From assembly GCA_021397835.1 (NCBI GenBank), contig JAJFZO010000878.1, positions 1 through 64,000 on the forward strand: 64,000 bases of DNA, given 5' to 3'. The notes beneath the pieces are model-generated. The model saw only the letters and a program-made list of their open reading frames with translations, was not told the DNA's origin and searched no databases. Source of the DNA: Moringa oleifera. Taxonomy: Eukaryota > Streptophyta > Magnoliopsida > Brassicales > Moringaceae. The position numbers were made by a program, and so were the translations under genes. Below, piece after piece: positions 50,401 through 62,815 of the stretch. Each line of letters begins with the position of its first letter. The first letter of the stretch is position 1.

Positions 50401-53400
50401 TTACCATATGATATCAACAGAAGGAATGTTGTGCCCTATGACACTATGCTTCCTGTCACAGACCTCTTCAACTTGACCATCTACATCTGCATCAGCAGAT
50501 AAGAAACACCATAAACCATGAAAACTAAACAATTAAACGAACATTAAAGGTCTTCACCCTTAAGATTGATAGCTAGATTTTCTTGAGCATCAACATTAAA
50601 GTTCCACTCCTTGAAAACAAACAAGCACGTGTTACTTGCAACCATAAAATTTGTGTGGATGCACACTCTTAGTTACAGAATTATAACCTACAAAGTGATT
50701 AGTTCAGTCATCTATAAAATAATTCAGGCCCACAAAGCATAATGATATGTAAATAAAATTAGAAGAAAATGTTCATAAATATTTTGTAAGTGATTATAAT
50801 TTGCATTTACCCTCTCAACACATTTGATTTGGAAGGATACAAACTTGTCCTTGAGCTCCTTTGCTTCTTTACACAAGTCAGCCATATTCTAGTCCTTGGT
50901 CTTCCATACAGCCCCTAGATCTGTTCCACAAGGAATACCTAGGACAAAATAGTAATACAGCAGAATAAAAAGAACATGCAAAGATAATTTTTACAAATTA
51001 AAATAGGGACTACAATTAAGAGCTAAAAATTCAACACCATCCATCCATAATAAATGGAACTTCTGATATTTAGATGCATGTTTGTGTCTTATATGCATCT
51101 TTGAATCTATAATTACTGTGAACCAAAAAAGACATAAAAGATGAAATGCCCTTCTCCCTCTAAAATCTTCTCATATGCATATTCAGCATGTGATGACACC
51201 TAGGTTTGGCACAAATAAGTTTGATTTTTTATCTTATTTTTCAGTTTCTCAAATCTTCTCTTTTTGGCTTTTATTTTTTTTTTCACTTCTTCGTTTCACT
51301 GTACTTCTTTTTCCTCATTTTGCCTTAAACTTGCTTAGGGTAAAGTCACTTTTGCGTGCTCAACTTTGCTTTTTCTGTTTTCAACATTAAAACAAAAAAA
51401 TATTAAAAGTAAGATGAACAGGTGTCACAAGATAAAAGTACCCAACCTGCATACAAATAAATTTAGAGTCTTTTTGCGCACGAATGTGTTTAAATCCTTT
51501 CTTAATAGCATACTTCGTTCCTAAAATGACAGCTTGAAATTCAGTAACATTATTTGTTATGATGCCCACTCTTCACGCAATCGATAGACCTATCAACACC
51601 TAATGTCAGATAAAGCTTCATTTATCAAAGGACATTATAACCTAAGAGTGCACCTAAAGCAACTTCATACAATACTTCCATCTTCGACCCATAGAATAGC
51701 TCCTACACCAACTTGTCCAGGATTCCCTTTTGAGGCACCATCATGCACAAGAATACAGGATTGATGTGAATAGACATAAAATCATTTTAATTTATATCAC
51801 AATTAACTTAATCTACATATTATATCATCCCATACGATGTTTGCTTACAAAAAAAGATCAGGAATATCAACACACACACTGTAACACAGTTACAAGTAGA
51901 AAAGCTAGCATCAAGGTATGAAAATCCAAAAGTTTACACCACAATCCAATATAAGAAACCTGAATTTGTGAGATACAGATAAAATATTTTAATTCATCAA
52001 CTTCTATTGAAATGATAGTAATTACCATAAAAAAGAAAAAAAAATCCAATGGATACATATTTTAATGAGTAATTAGAATAAAAATAGGTACTAGGGTTTT
52101 ATGATAGCAGATACACACAAATAGACATTATTTAACAATGATAGCAGTTAAATCCAATAGTAGTACTCGAGGTGACATTGCCATGAAAAATGGTTAGTAT
52201 CAATGATGTAAACTCACATAATTGGAAGAAACTACTTCAGGCCAAATAGAATTACCTACTTTTGAATATTTCTTTAAAGAATTTGTTGAAAATGAAAGTT
52301 GATCCACTAGCACCTCGTAAAATAGTAGACATAAGTGAGAAATTACTGCTAAAAACAATATAGTTATTTAATTAGTTGCCCAGGTAGAAAGGAAGTGGAA
52401 AAAGCAAATAAGCCAGTAAATATCATCCATGTTGTTTAAAAATTAAGATGCAATGGTACAATCCTAATATTACAAGTTATTTAGCTAATGAGATAATCAC
52501 AACAAAAGTTTACTACTCCAGTTAAAAGAAGATTACTTCACAATAATTTTTAAAATGTTTATCTAGTTTCAAACTAATTAATACATGGGTAGAACAGGAT
52601 AAACATATCAAGATTGGTATTTGACGGGACTGCAAGTTATTCATTTGAAGGAAAGTTCATAAATCCAATGTGTTCATAAAGTGTTGTGTATGTACACACA
52701 TTTACTATGATTCTCAACTCACAAAAAAATTTGGTTCAATCATTTGATGCGATCTCTTAGGAGAATCTTTATTAAACATTTTTCCCTTCAAGGAAGATAG
52801 TTGCTGACCAAAACAAAACAAAAAAGAAACACAATCGATATAAAAGATAATTCTTTTATCATTCATTGGTTGCTTGAACTCCTAAAATAATCTATGTTGT
52901 TGAAGGAAAATACATAACCAAATGATTCAACATCATGCTCAATGAATAAATAGTTGGGAAATGCTAAAAACTCTGCAATATCATAGGCTATATGTCAAAA
53001 ACATATGTACTTTAAAATTTTAATTATTAAAAAGAAAATATCAATGGAGGCAAAATTTCAAGCCAAGATGTAGGTCGGAAGGAAAGAATCTAGCCATTTG
53101 TTAGCAACTGCTCTTGAGCACTGAAAAATCAATATTCAACCTAGGAGATCAATCTTCTCAAGTTTCTTATTTCTTTTCCTGTAAGGAATGGATGAACTAC
53201 GTTTAACCTAAAATGGGCAAGGAACAGGTTTGCCAAACACATCATCTTTAACATAACTGGCATTGATAAAATAGGCAGCATTCTTAAGCCCATGAAAGGG
53301 AAGGAACTCCTCAGCCTCTAAAGGCAAATCATACCCCTTGTATACACATGTAGAAGGATTAGACACCTATATCGGCAAAAGACATTCGCATTTAGCAGAA

Positions 53401-53748
53401 AAAAGATATAAACTAATAAGAATTCTATTAATATATATCTCTTAGATGTTTTACCTATATGCATTGCCAACGCAATAATTAAAGCCATATTTTATCCTGA
53501 CTTAAGTCACAAAAACCCACACAAAAAAAGAAGAAAAAAAGCAATAGAAATCCCGTATGGAAATAGTTGCTAAAGATAAAAAGTAAACTCATGAAAGTAT
53601 TAGCATCATAAATATTTCTCTTTCAAAAGAAAAAAGTCAAAAAAGGATTACAGATGATCCACTTATGCTTAGCAATCGCTTAAGCTCTTGTACATGCTAT
53701 AATATCTCCCTTCTTAACAAAATAAAATGCATCTTTCTCTTCCTCCAT
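50401..53748 (-). pseudogene. RNH1: RNase H1-like gene (viroplasmin-like + RNase HI), nine-exon pseudogene
   Basis: Plant RNase H1 proteins remove RNA from RNA:DNA hybrids in nucleus or organelles; a caulimovirus-VI/viroplasmin-like N-terminal domain binds hybrids. Exons on the minus strand: 53,748-53,652 (start, 'FYFVKKGD'), 53,366-53,208 ('CVYKGYDLP', 'GKPVPCPF'), 52,803-52,723, 52,313-52,256, 51,765-51,671 ('DGASKGNPG', first catalytic Asp), 51,589-51,447 ('NNVTEFQAVILG', Glu; 'KDSKFICMQ', Asp), 50,920-50,811, 50,609-50,558 (final Asp) and 50,480-50,401 (TAA). Phases and sizes agree throughout; about 290 residues expected. Damage: two one-base deletions and two Gln-to-stop changes in exon 1, Gln-to-stop at the end of exon 2, an altered acceptor before exon 5, a one-base deletion in exon 6, and two Gln-to-stop changes plus a two-base insertion in exon 7. 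Exons 3 and 4 are the least certain. Confidence 0.88.
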
Positions 53749-55272
53749 TAAAGGTACAGAATTTCAATGTCATAACCTAACTCTATATATAGCAAAATTA
53801 GAGATGATGACCACAAAAACCCAATAACATAAAATGAAAAAATTGAAATAGTGACGAAGAGAAACTAAATAGGGAAGTTCAAGCAAGTTACTATATCTGA
53901 AAGAAAGAGAAGTGAGTGACTAAAGTATGAGAGAAAGAGAAATAAAAAGGGGGAGAAGTCTCTGCTAGTATTCAGCCACTTCCCTATTGATGTACAATTA
54001 TCACCATGAGTGATTGAAGAGACAAGACACAAATATGAGGGCTTTGGCGGGAAAGGTGAAATGGAAAGGATAGATCCTAGGGCTGTTTGTCATTAGTTAT
54101 ATAGCTTACTTCCAAAATGGACCGATTCTAAAATTTTTTGGACTTGAACAAATCGCAATCGATTTTATTTTAATTTGATTTTTTATTTTTAATTTATTAT
54201 TAATTTAATAAATTATAAAAGTATAATTTTATAATTTTTATTAGAATATAGGTGAGCAAAAGATCCATTTCTTTTGGTTACGTGACAAAGCCTATTTAGC
54301 TGGGTAAGTACAAATTTCTCATCCACTCTTAGTGAAACATCAAGATTTTTAATTCTCTTTTCGTGTGTAATAATTGGAATACGACAAAGTACTTAAGGCT
54401 TTTATTCTTTGTTTCAAAGCCAAATATAGAAATAAAAATCCTCTTAAGAATTTCAGTTATGATGAGTTTATGAAAAAAATGATGACAATGGTTACTTAGA
54501 GGCAACTATTCAAAGGGAATTAAGATATTATTGATTTTACAATATATACTAATAAGTGATAATTTAATAAAATTAATGATTAAAATTTTATATATTTCTT
54601 TTTATTATATTAATATAATAAATTATGAAGAAAGTCTATAATTTCTTTTTTTACAAATAACCATAAGTTTAATAGTGGATCCTTTTCAAGTTGAAAAGGT
54701 TAACGAAAAAATTTTGAATCCATCAGAAATGAAGAATATTCTCTTCACATTCCATTAATCCTTTAAACTAGACAAGTATATAGCCTCTTTTATGCTATCT
54801 AAGTAAAATTATGAATGGACAAATTGAACCAAACATCATATTTGTAACTAAGAGACATTACATTTTGAAGATACAAATTCTTTTGTTAACACTACCCAAT
54901 GATCATGACCAACAGTGGCAGTGGCATCTTATCAGGCAAGCACCCAATGGAGGATGAAAAAGCTAATACATGTATTAGTACTGGTGACATGTTATAAAGT
55001 AAGCACCCAACACGATGGAAAAGCTAATATCTGTATTAGTGAATCTGTACTGTGGTGTTGTTTGCTCCTTAGGTAACTTGCTCTCATATCATGTGTATGC
55101 ATTCTAATTTTTTGAAAATCCTTCTTTGCAGAAAATGGGGCTAAATGGTGGAATTCTTCTTTTTGAAAGAATGAAATAGCTATCCTTAAAACTTCATGTT
55201 CAATGATATGATGATGTGACCGAGGCATGTAAGAAGAGAACATCACTAGAATATGTGCCAAATTTGGTGGGG
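53749..55272. other. Intergenic region between RNase H1-like and AKRP-like pseudogenes
   Basis: This holds the former RNase H1 promoter/5' UTR side (a purine-rich stretch near 53,880-53,950) and the AKRP 3' side. No ORF is credible. A short direct duplication lies at about 54,931-55,050: 'gcaagcacccaatggaggatgaaaaagctaata' type sequence occurs twice about 65 bp apart. Apart from AT-rich DNA at 54,120-54,240 and 54,540-54,660 nothing else was recognised. Confidence 0.6.
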
Positions 55273-57720
55273 TCATTGCTCATGCAAATCTCTATTAGCT
55301 GGTACAATCTTCAACAATTTTATAAGGTCAAAAGACTTGAAGTCTCTCCCATAATACAAGCTCAAATCCAAGGGTGTTTTCCCATCTTGAAACATAGCAA
55401 GCAGATCACTATCAGATTCTAACTAAAATTTATCGAAAGATAGTCTACTTCAATTCTCTCTCGCCTTCACTAAGAGATAGCTTTTGAATGCAAAAACATT
55501 TTCAAATTTAGGTGAGAAAAGTAGTCGTGTCCTTGCTTCATGTTTTTGTAAATACACCTTGTCAACTTACGGCTAGCGAAACATATATTTGGAAAGAGGG
55601 TTTTCTCTTTTTTTATTACTATTATTTTTTCTTCTTTGGTTGAGGAAGGGATTATTAAAACGCAACAGATAGTGTATCTATGAATAAGAAAGAAGTATGA
55701 TGACTATTATCTATCTCACATGTGCTAAATGGAGAGCATAGCTCAAACAGAAGATGAGTAGTAACCATTGGAGTTACCAGTGCTAAAGGAAGATAATAAA
55801 TATGAATGAAATTATTGCTACAAACGAAATAATAAAATCATTACTACATAGATTTTATAAACTATGAAAGGATAGGAGAGCTTGGTATGTTTACAATTTT
55901 GCTTTGAAATGCCATTACCTTGTTTTTTCTAGTCTTATCTACGCTATTAATTAATAAGACTTTAGTTATATGCTTGTTTCTACTTTGTACAGCAGCATGC
56001 AATGGGGTCCATCCTTCTTGTAATAAGGAGGGGATAGAAGACTTACTGAGAATCAAAACTATATGAACTATAAAATCAAGAAAATTAAAAGGTCACTTAC
56101 ATTAGCAGCAACATTGACATCAACTTTGTATTTGATCAATAATTTCAAGGCCTGCATAGCACCAACTAGAACAGCATAATGAAGTGAACTAGCTCCATCC
56201 TTTTATCAAGATACATAAATAAAAGGAAGTACATTAGAAAAATCAGCTTAGAGAAAGGGATTTTGGAAGCTGGGATAGATTTATAATAATAAATAAAGTA
56301 ACATTACTTGATCCTTGACATGTGGACTTGCACCTTTTCTTAAAAGATGACTTATTATAGCCTCTTTTTGCCAACAATTGCTTTATGAAGAGCTGTGAAA
56401 CCATCCTATTTCACCATATTAAAGAGTAGACGATAATCCAAGTGAAAATAGCAAATATAACATCAGACATCAAGTTTCAATATAAAGAGAAATAACCTTA
56501 TCAATCGCATCAATGTCAAGTCCGCTTTCAAGTAGGTTGTCCATGAAAGGAATCTCCCGTAATAGTGCAATAATCTGAAGTGCTTCCATTTTGCCTGAAT
56601 ATTAAAGTTGAAATTAATCAAAAGGCAAAAATGAGAATCCCTCAATTGCAAGAATATCTATGATTTATAAGGTTTTGAATGGCTGCAATGAATAGAAATA
56701 GTTTTGTTCATGTTCTTAGCGAGTATAAAAGACTAGAAGCAATAACAGGCTAAAAAATCCCATGTTGCATACTAAAAAAAGCTTTTATATGAACAATACA
56801 CTCTTAAAAGTATTCTTACTGTTGATATCTTATCTACATCGGGAGTGCATTCTATTATAGAATTGCTCTTTCTTTTGGCCCCGAAAGCTACTCAATCTCT
56901 GCAATGATCAAAGAACACAAATACCTTGGGTTGATTTTTATCTAGGACAGAGTGAACAAAAGAGAGAAACAACTCAATGAATGCATAAAAAACTGGTTCG
57001 TCAAAACATGAACTAAAGATAAACAACTTAACAAATGAATTAAAGTTAGCAACATAGTTGTAATTATGAAGTGTAAGGTAGACAGTGCAGTTTGTTATAG
57101 ATCTTAAACACACTTGGTCATGGCCAGAGGTAAGTTCTATGAAGATCAATAAAATAATTAAAATACTAATCCCTTACAAATTAAAGTAGAGGAATAAGTT
57201 GAGTATAGCAAACCCATAAATAGAAGGCTTCATAATCTTCTTTAAAGCAAAAAAAAAAAAAAAATCAATCTTTCTTTTCCATGTTAGATGGTGAACAATG
57301 AACCTTTCATTTTGAAATGATAAAATTCAAGTTAATATTCGTTTCATCATGCCAACGTCTATTAGAAAGATTAAAATGTGACATAAGAAAAGAATATAAG
57401 ATATAAAAACCTTGTGCAAGCTCTTCCTCACACTGGTTTACGGTTCGCTCTTTGACACTAATGGCCATAGCGAAGCATCTATTCCTCATCTTCCTCCCAA
57501 TCACTTTAGAGATCCATGTCATTTATTGCCTCTTCCTCATCTTCTTCATCATATTCACCACCACTTCCATCATCGAGATCTTCCAAAAATACCTCGTGGG
57601 TTTGCAAGGATGATACTCTATCTTTTGGCTCAACTACATAAGTCCTCACATTTGATTCCCTCCCGGTAACAAACAAACCTAATTTTTCTCTTTTTCAACC
57701 ATCCAAAACTTTGCAAATAT
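55273..57720 (-). pseudogene. AKRP: AKRP-like ankyrin-repeat gene, multi-exon pseudogene
   Basis: AKRP is a chloroplast ankyrin protein needed for plastid and embryo development, acting with EMB506 in Arabidopsis. Minus-strand exons: about 57,720-57,411 ('VEPKDRVSSLQ', acidic 'GGEYDEEDEEEAINDMDL', 'CEEELAQ'), 56,898-56,821, 56,594-56,497 ('FMDNLLESGLDIDA'), 56,405-56,308 ('DGFTALHKAI'), 56,199-56,101 ('LIKYKVDVNVA'), 56,017-55,919 ('EGWTPLHAAVQSRNKHITKV') and 55,386-55,273 ('DGKTPLDLSLYYGRDF', stop TGA). The ankyrin exons are 99 bp (33 codons) or nearly so. Damage: stops after INDMDL, adjacent TAA TAG where Gln-Gln is expected (about 56,875), a one-base deletion in the 56,308 exon (98 bp), and two acceptors now AA instead of AG. 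The N-terminus and transit peptide were not recognised. Confidence 0.88.
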
Positions 57721-59370
57721 CATTGCCAAAACTCACAGGTGAACCAAGAACTATAACAATGGTTGTGGTCGAACAAGATAACAATTTGAGGAGAAAGCTG
57801 GTCTAATCCACATTTACCAACTCTCAAACTTTGAAGCCACTGATAGCATGCCCAAGCAAGTGCTAATATTAGCAGGATAAATAGCAATGAAGGTAGACCT
57901 CTATTGGGTTTCTTCCTGGTGCTTCTTGGGTCTAAAAAGTCAAAATGGGCTGATCTTAAGAATCTTAACGGGCCTTATTTCTAACTCAAAATCTTTCTTC
58001 TTTTCATATATTTGAATATGTGTATCTATAATTTAAATTAATGTGAAAACAAAATTTAAAAAATAAATAAAATATATTGTTGAAAAATAATAAGAATGAA
58101 AAACTTATTTATGTTAGCTATGAACTCCTATAACGTAGTGCATGAGATTGTTTGTGATATCAAATATGTATGGAAAATTTATAAATAATATAATGTAAAA
58201 AATAAAATATATCAAATAAAATAAGAAAAATTAAAATAAGAAAAAAAATTAAAATCTAATAAAATTCATAAAAATTCAAAGAAACTAAAAAATAATTAGA
58301 AAACATAAAAAATTTAAAATAATTTAAAATAATTCAACAACAATAAAATATTTTGTAAAGCAAATGACCTATTGGTGCAGTGATATAAGAGATTTATTAA
58401 TGAGAAAATTTCATTTTTAGTCGTCCGTACAAGGGTATTTATGTAAATAACCAACATTAGTGATGCATTTATTTTTAATACTTTTTAGACACTTTGAGAC
58501 AAAATTACCCTTTATAGAATATGTGCAACTACTTACTTGTCTAATTATAGAATATGAAAAGTTACACATCTCAAACGTCTCTCTTTCCCTCTCTCCTAAT
58601 TTTGGCGCTAAACTTTAGCACTTACTCATTCAGCTCAGTCCTTTTCATTTGATATCTGTTGATTTCTTTACTTTCGTTGTAAACCAACCTTTGAAAAATA
58701 TCCGCAAGCTACTAAATCACTAGAAAATCAATAAGGGTATAGTTTCAAACATATATGCTGCTCAAATTTCTCTAGGTTTGTTGCTTATCGAATACCCATG
58801 GATGAAATTCTCCCTTCATATTCGATTCATCAGTTTTTAATATTTTTTGAGTTTACTCTATGGGTTTGAAAGCTTCTCTAATAGTTTTTGAATCATTTTC
58901 TTTGAATTTGGTATTGGTTTTTGAATCTGCGATATTTGGGTATATCATTGTGTATTATTTTTCAATTTTCTTTTGATACATTAAAACCAAAAAATTTCTC
59001 TGGGTATACGTATAGGTATCGCATGTTTAGGTCTTCATTTTTTGGTTTGTTGGCTTCAATTTCTTGATTTAGGTGCATTTATGTGCAACAGTTCATTACA
59101 TTCGTGACCTCTTAATAAGAATCATATCTAATTAATGAAATCGTAACATATTAGCTTAAATCATAACCTATTTTGGTAATCGTACTATTTTTTTTTAAGC
59201 AATCATACCTTGGTTGCTTAAATCATACCTTGTTTGCTTAAATCGTACCTTGTTTAAACAATCATATCATAATCTTGAAATTGTAAACTATTTTTTTTAA
59301 GAATTGTAAATTGTTTACATAATTTTTGACATGTCTTTCTTTTTTTTTTTTTTTTTTTTGTCAAATGCAG
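57721..59370. other. Region upstream of the DUF1985/ULP1 gene
   Basis: AT-rich to about 58,380, then moderately AT-rich with a pyrimidine-rich tract near 58,575-58,610 ('ctctctttccctctctcc') that would suit a promoter or 5' UTR of the + strand gene. 59,190-59,260 has three or four repeats of 'ttgcttaaatcataccttg'. A 20-base T run (about 59,339-59,359) precedes the acceptor-like 'caaatgcag' before the first recognised exon. A transposon terminal repeat may lie here but could not be identified. Confidence 0.5.
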
Positions 59371-60289
59371 ATGGCAAGTAGCTCTATTTCTCATAAGCCA
59401 TATGTGACCCCCAAAGAGTCATGGAAAATGAGGAAGATAGTCAAGCACTGTGACAATGACATCATCCTCACTCTAAGGGAAATTTTGGATGACTTTCAGA
59501 AGGTGAAGTTTATAGGGACCTGCTTATGGCATTTCCTACATTTGCACACAGATTTTAACTTCTCTAAGATCATTGTCCATAATCTTCTACTTCGAAAGAT
59601 TTAACAAAACTGCGAGGACGAAATATGGTTCAGACTTGGGCAAAATAAAGTTCTTTTCAGCAAAGTGAAATTCTGGCCAATCACTAGATTGAAGTTTGGC
59701 GAGCTACCGGACACAGACAATATTAAACCTAATCCATTTGGTATCCTAGCCAAATACTTTAAGAGGAGGGATAAGGCTAGTGCTAGTAGCCTTAAGACGA
59801 GGTTTCTACAAGGAGACTTTGAGGAGGAAGATGATAAACTGAAGTTGGGGTTGTTGTATTTGTTAAATGGGTTCATTAAAGGCCATGACGAGTGGCAGCA
59901 GGTCCTGACATGGCAGTTTCATTTGGTAGACAATTTAGAAGCTTTCAACAGCTTTTCATAGGGCACATGGGTCTACTGTAACTACTTGTTGCATTTCAAG
60001 AAGGTAGTTGCACATTAAATAATGCCACAATGTTTACAGCTTTGTATGGGCACTACATGTAAGGATTTTATTATTATTATTATTTTAAGTTTCATTGAAT
60101 TTTATATTAATCAACTATAACTTCATTTTCCTTTTCCAAAGGTTTTTTCCTTCGAAGTGATTCCTACTACTAACATGTATGACGGTAGGTTGTTAGGATC
60201 TAACCTGCCATTACCAAGAATTTGTCGATGGAGGTTCCATCGCAGGCCCCATAATGGAGATTGCAAGAAGATCTTCATAAATAGTGTAA

Positions 60290-60590
60290 GTAATTTCGTG
60301 CCTTCCTTTTCCATTTCATGCATTCATTCCTTATTTTGTGCCTTCTATATCCATTTTTATACTTTCATTTTTTTATTTTGTGACTTCATTTATTCATTTT
60401 CATTTCATGACTTCATTTTTATTTCATGACTTTATTTTTATTTCATGCCTTAGTTTTTCAATTTCATGTCTACATTTTCATTTTGTGACTTAATTTTTCA
60501 ATTCGTATCTTCATTATTAATTTCATACCTTAATTTTTCATTTTCATATCTTCATTATTAATTTCATACCTTTATTTTTATTTTGAGATG
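60290..60590 (+). repeat. Degenerate 'tttcatgacttcatttt' intronic repeat
   Basis: Roughly a dozen imperfect units of 20-30 bp ('atttcatgacttcattttt', 'atttcataccttaattttt') within an intron of the DUF1985/ULP1 pseudogene. Confidence 0.8.
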
Positions 60591-61839
60591 AGGGCTAAGC
60601 TAAATTTGGAGCCAACTACTACTAACTGCCAAGCCCCATACTATGTTGGGGTTGAAGACACTGTCGTGTCATTGCAATCTGTTGAGGCCAATGTGCCTGT
60701 TCCACAATCGATTTAGGATGACGAGACCATGGAGTCTCCCAATCAGAACAAGGCTACGAATTTGTCATCTTCTTTGCGCAAAACGTACGAGGCAAGGGAA
60801 AAGATTGCAGGTGAAGAAGAACGAATTGTTGATGAGTCAAAGCTGAACCTGAGGGAAAGGAATGTTGAGAGGGAGGCACCTGGCGCTGAAAAGATTGGAG
60901 GGAATCTAGATGTTTATCATCGCCTCGCTACTATGGAGGCGAAATTTGATCTTCCCGAGGTGAAGGTAAATCGCATGGATTCAGACAACAAAAGACGCCA
61001 TTAGGAGCAAATGGTTATCCTGAAATCCATCCAAGTCTCTCTACAAGGATATGAATTTGGTGGTCAAGACATCTCGAGCTATGTCAAATCCAGTTCCCAA
61101 TGAGGTAGTTATGTACATATGTCTTGTTACCAATCTATTTCAACTGTATTTTTTGTTTCTTATATTGTTAGTAATTGTATTTTTATTTCATATATTATTA
61201 TTTTAAATGTGATGTTCTAATTCAGTACATTGTTTTTTAGGGTGTTGATGTAGACTCAACTGAAAAGGGTTTTGCTCTTGTAGGGCAATACCATGAAACA
61301 CTGCAGGGCCAATGGAAGAAGTTCTCACTGCAGGCCATGCAATGATGATGTTAGGGCTCTTGTTGGGCTATATGATGAATTACCATCTATAGGGTCACCC
61401 AAGGGGAGTTCAGTGAGGGGCTTGGCTCTTGTCCTAGTTGAGGCCACCAATAATGTGATGCCGGTTGTCAAGACTCGTAAATGGTCAAGACAACTATGCA
61501 ACCCATATGTCAACCTTAACACTAGACATAAGAAAGCCAAGTCCACTCACATGGTGAGTGCAAAGCTTAAAATCTCAGACAAGATCATCACTACATTCAA
61601 CGAGTTTACGAAGGGCCAATCTTAGTAAGTAATTTACATATATGTTGTGTGCTATTCATTTGAATTTCATTTTTTGCACTTCTTTCTCACACTTGCTTTT
61701 TATTTCCTTTAGTCGTGACGTAGGTATTGGTCATTCAGTCAGCGTCGACTGGTTTAGAGTCTTAATTAACAATAATGAGTGGATCAATGACTCTGTAAGT
61801 TTTTAATTTTTTACACTAATTCATATGTTACTTAGAAAT

Positions 61840-62215
61840 TATGTTTTCATTTTGTACCCTGATTCCTAGTTTTAATACCAAATTAAAATTCATATCTTCA
61901 TTTCGTACCCTGATTCCTAGTTTTAACACCAAATTAGAATTCATATCTTCATTTCGTACCACGATTCTTAGTTTTGTAACCAAATTAGGATTTGTGTTTT
62001 CATTTCATACCCTTATTCCCTGATTTCATAACCAAATTATAATTCATGTCTTCATTTCATAACCAAATTATAATTCATATCTTCATTTCATAACCAAATT
62101 ATAATTCATGTCTTCATTTTGTACCCAAATTATAATTCGTGTCTTCATTTCATACCCTTATTCCTTCATTTTGTATCCAAATTATAATTCATGTCTCAAT
62201 TTCGCATATTGATTT
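61840..62215 (+). repeat. Minisatellite in ULP1-like intron
   Basis: Tandem units on the theme 'accaaattataattcatgtcttcatttcataccc'. The first part has about 57-bp units including 'ctgattcctagtttta'; the later part has about 32-bp units lacking that segment. It lies between the 'EWINDS' exon and the 'IDTYLHIL' exon. Confidence 0.85.
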
Positions 62216-62815
62216 AATATTTCATATCTTAATTATATTATCACTTTTCTTATGTCTTCACCAATGCATTGATACATATTTGCATATCCTTCGAAGAAGG
62301 CAAAGGGAGCTTCTTGAGTAATATGCACAAGATATCTGCATTTGTGATCCTTGGCTCTCTATAAGTTCATTGATCATTAAGATGATTTATCTGACTTCTT
62401 ATTCAATTTGTTTGTTGACCTTGTTTTATTATTCAAATTTATAGATAGCATTTTATTATATTTATAACAAATATTAAAAGGATCCAGATGCTGATTGTCT
62501 TCCGCCACGCTTACTCTTTGAAGCGCATAAATGGGAAGAAGATTTCCTAGATCATGTGCGAGGGCAATTTTCAAGTGATTGTCCTACTTAATTTACTATA
62601 AATAAGGTAAATTATCTTCATTGGTTTTACTTTATTAAAATTTTTTTTTCAATATTATGAGTACTCAGTAATGAAATTTAAACAATATTTACTGTAGCTG
62701 GTCGTTCTATGCCAAGTTGGGGGATCTCAATGGCTCCTAGGCGTTATAGACTTAGCAAAATACTCTTTGCGTAATTTTGACTCCTTCCGTCAAGAGATAC
62801 AAACTGAGGTGCGCA

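Larger units (their letters stand above)
59371..62815 (+). pseudogene. DUF1985 / ULP1-like cysteine protease gene (MULE-associated type)
   Basis: Genes of this type carry an N-terminal DUF1985 domain and a C-terminal C48 (ULP1/SUMO-protease-like) domain, and are spread by Mutator-like elements. Exon at 59,371-59,960 encodes DUF1985 ('FIGTCLWHFLHL', 'IIVHNLLLRKI', 'KLKLGLLYLLNGFIKG', 'LVDNLEAFNSF') with an in-frame TAA at 59,602. A stop follows AFNSFS where the family has PWG. Later exons: about 60,140-60,288 ('PRICRWRFHRRP'), 60,590-61,005 (charged linker), 61,240-61,625 ('KTRKWSRQLCNPYV', 'TTFNEFTKG'), 61,713-61,794 ('DWFRVLINNNEWINDS'), about 62,264-62,350 ('IDTYLHILRRRQRELLE' then TAA), about 62,480-62,600 and 62,700-62,812 ('VGGSQWLLGVIDLAKYSL'). 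The expected catalytic His before Trp is Gln, and no catalytic Cys segment was found downstream. It is inactive. Confidence 0.82.

Noticed and set aside
54992..55276. A 94-codon minus-strand frame overlapping the end of AKRP.
   Set aside because: It overlaps the AKRP stop in another frame, and the rest is 3' flank containing a short duplication.
56463..56651. A 62-codon minus-strand frame over the AKRP locus.
   Set aside because: It reads an ankyrin exon in the wrong frame and runs into intron. The supported exon is 56,497-56,594 in a different frame.
61841..62023. Plus-strand repeat peptide frames at 61,841-62,321.
   Set aside because: They are translations of an intronic minisatellite; the unit length changes along the array and the frame is not kept.
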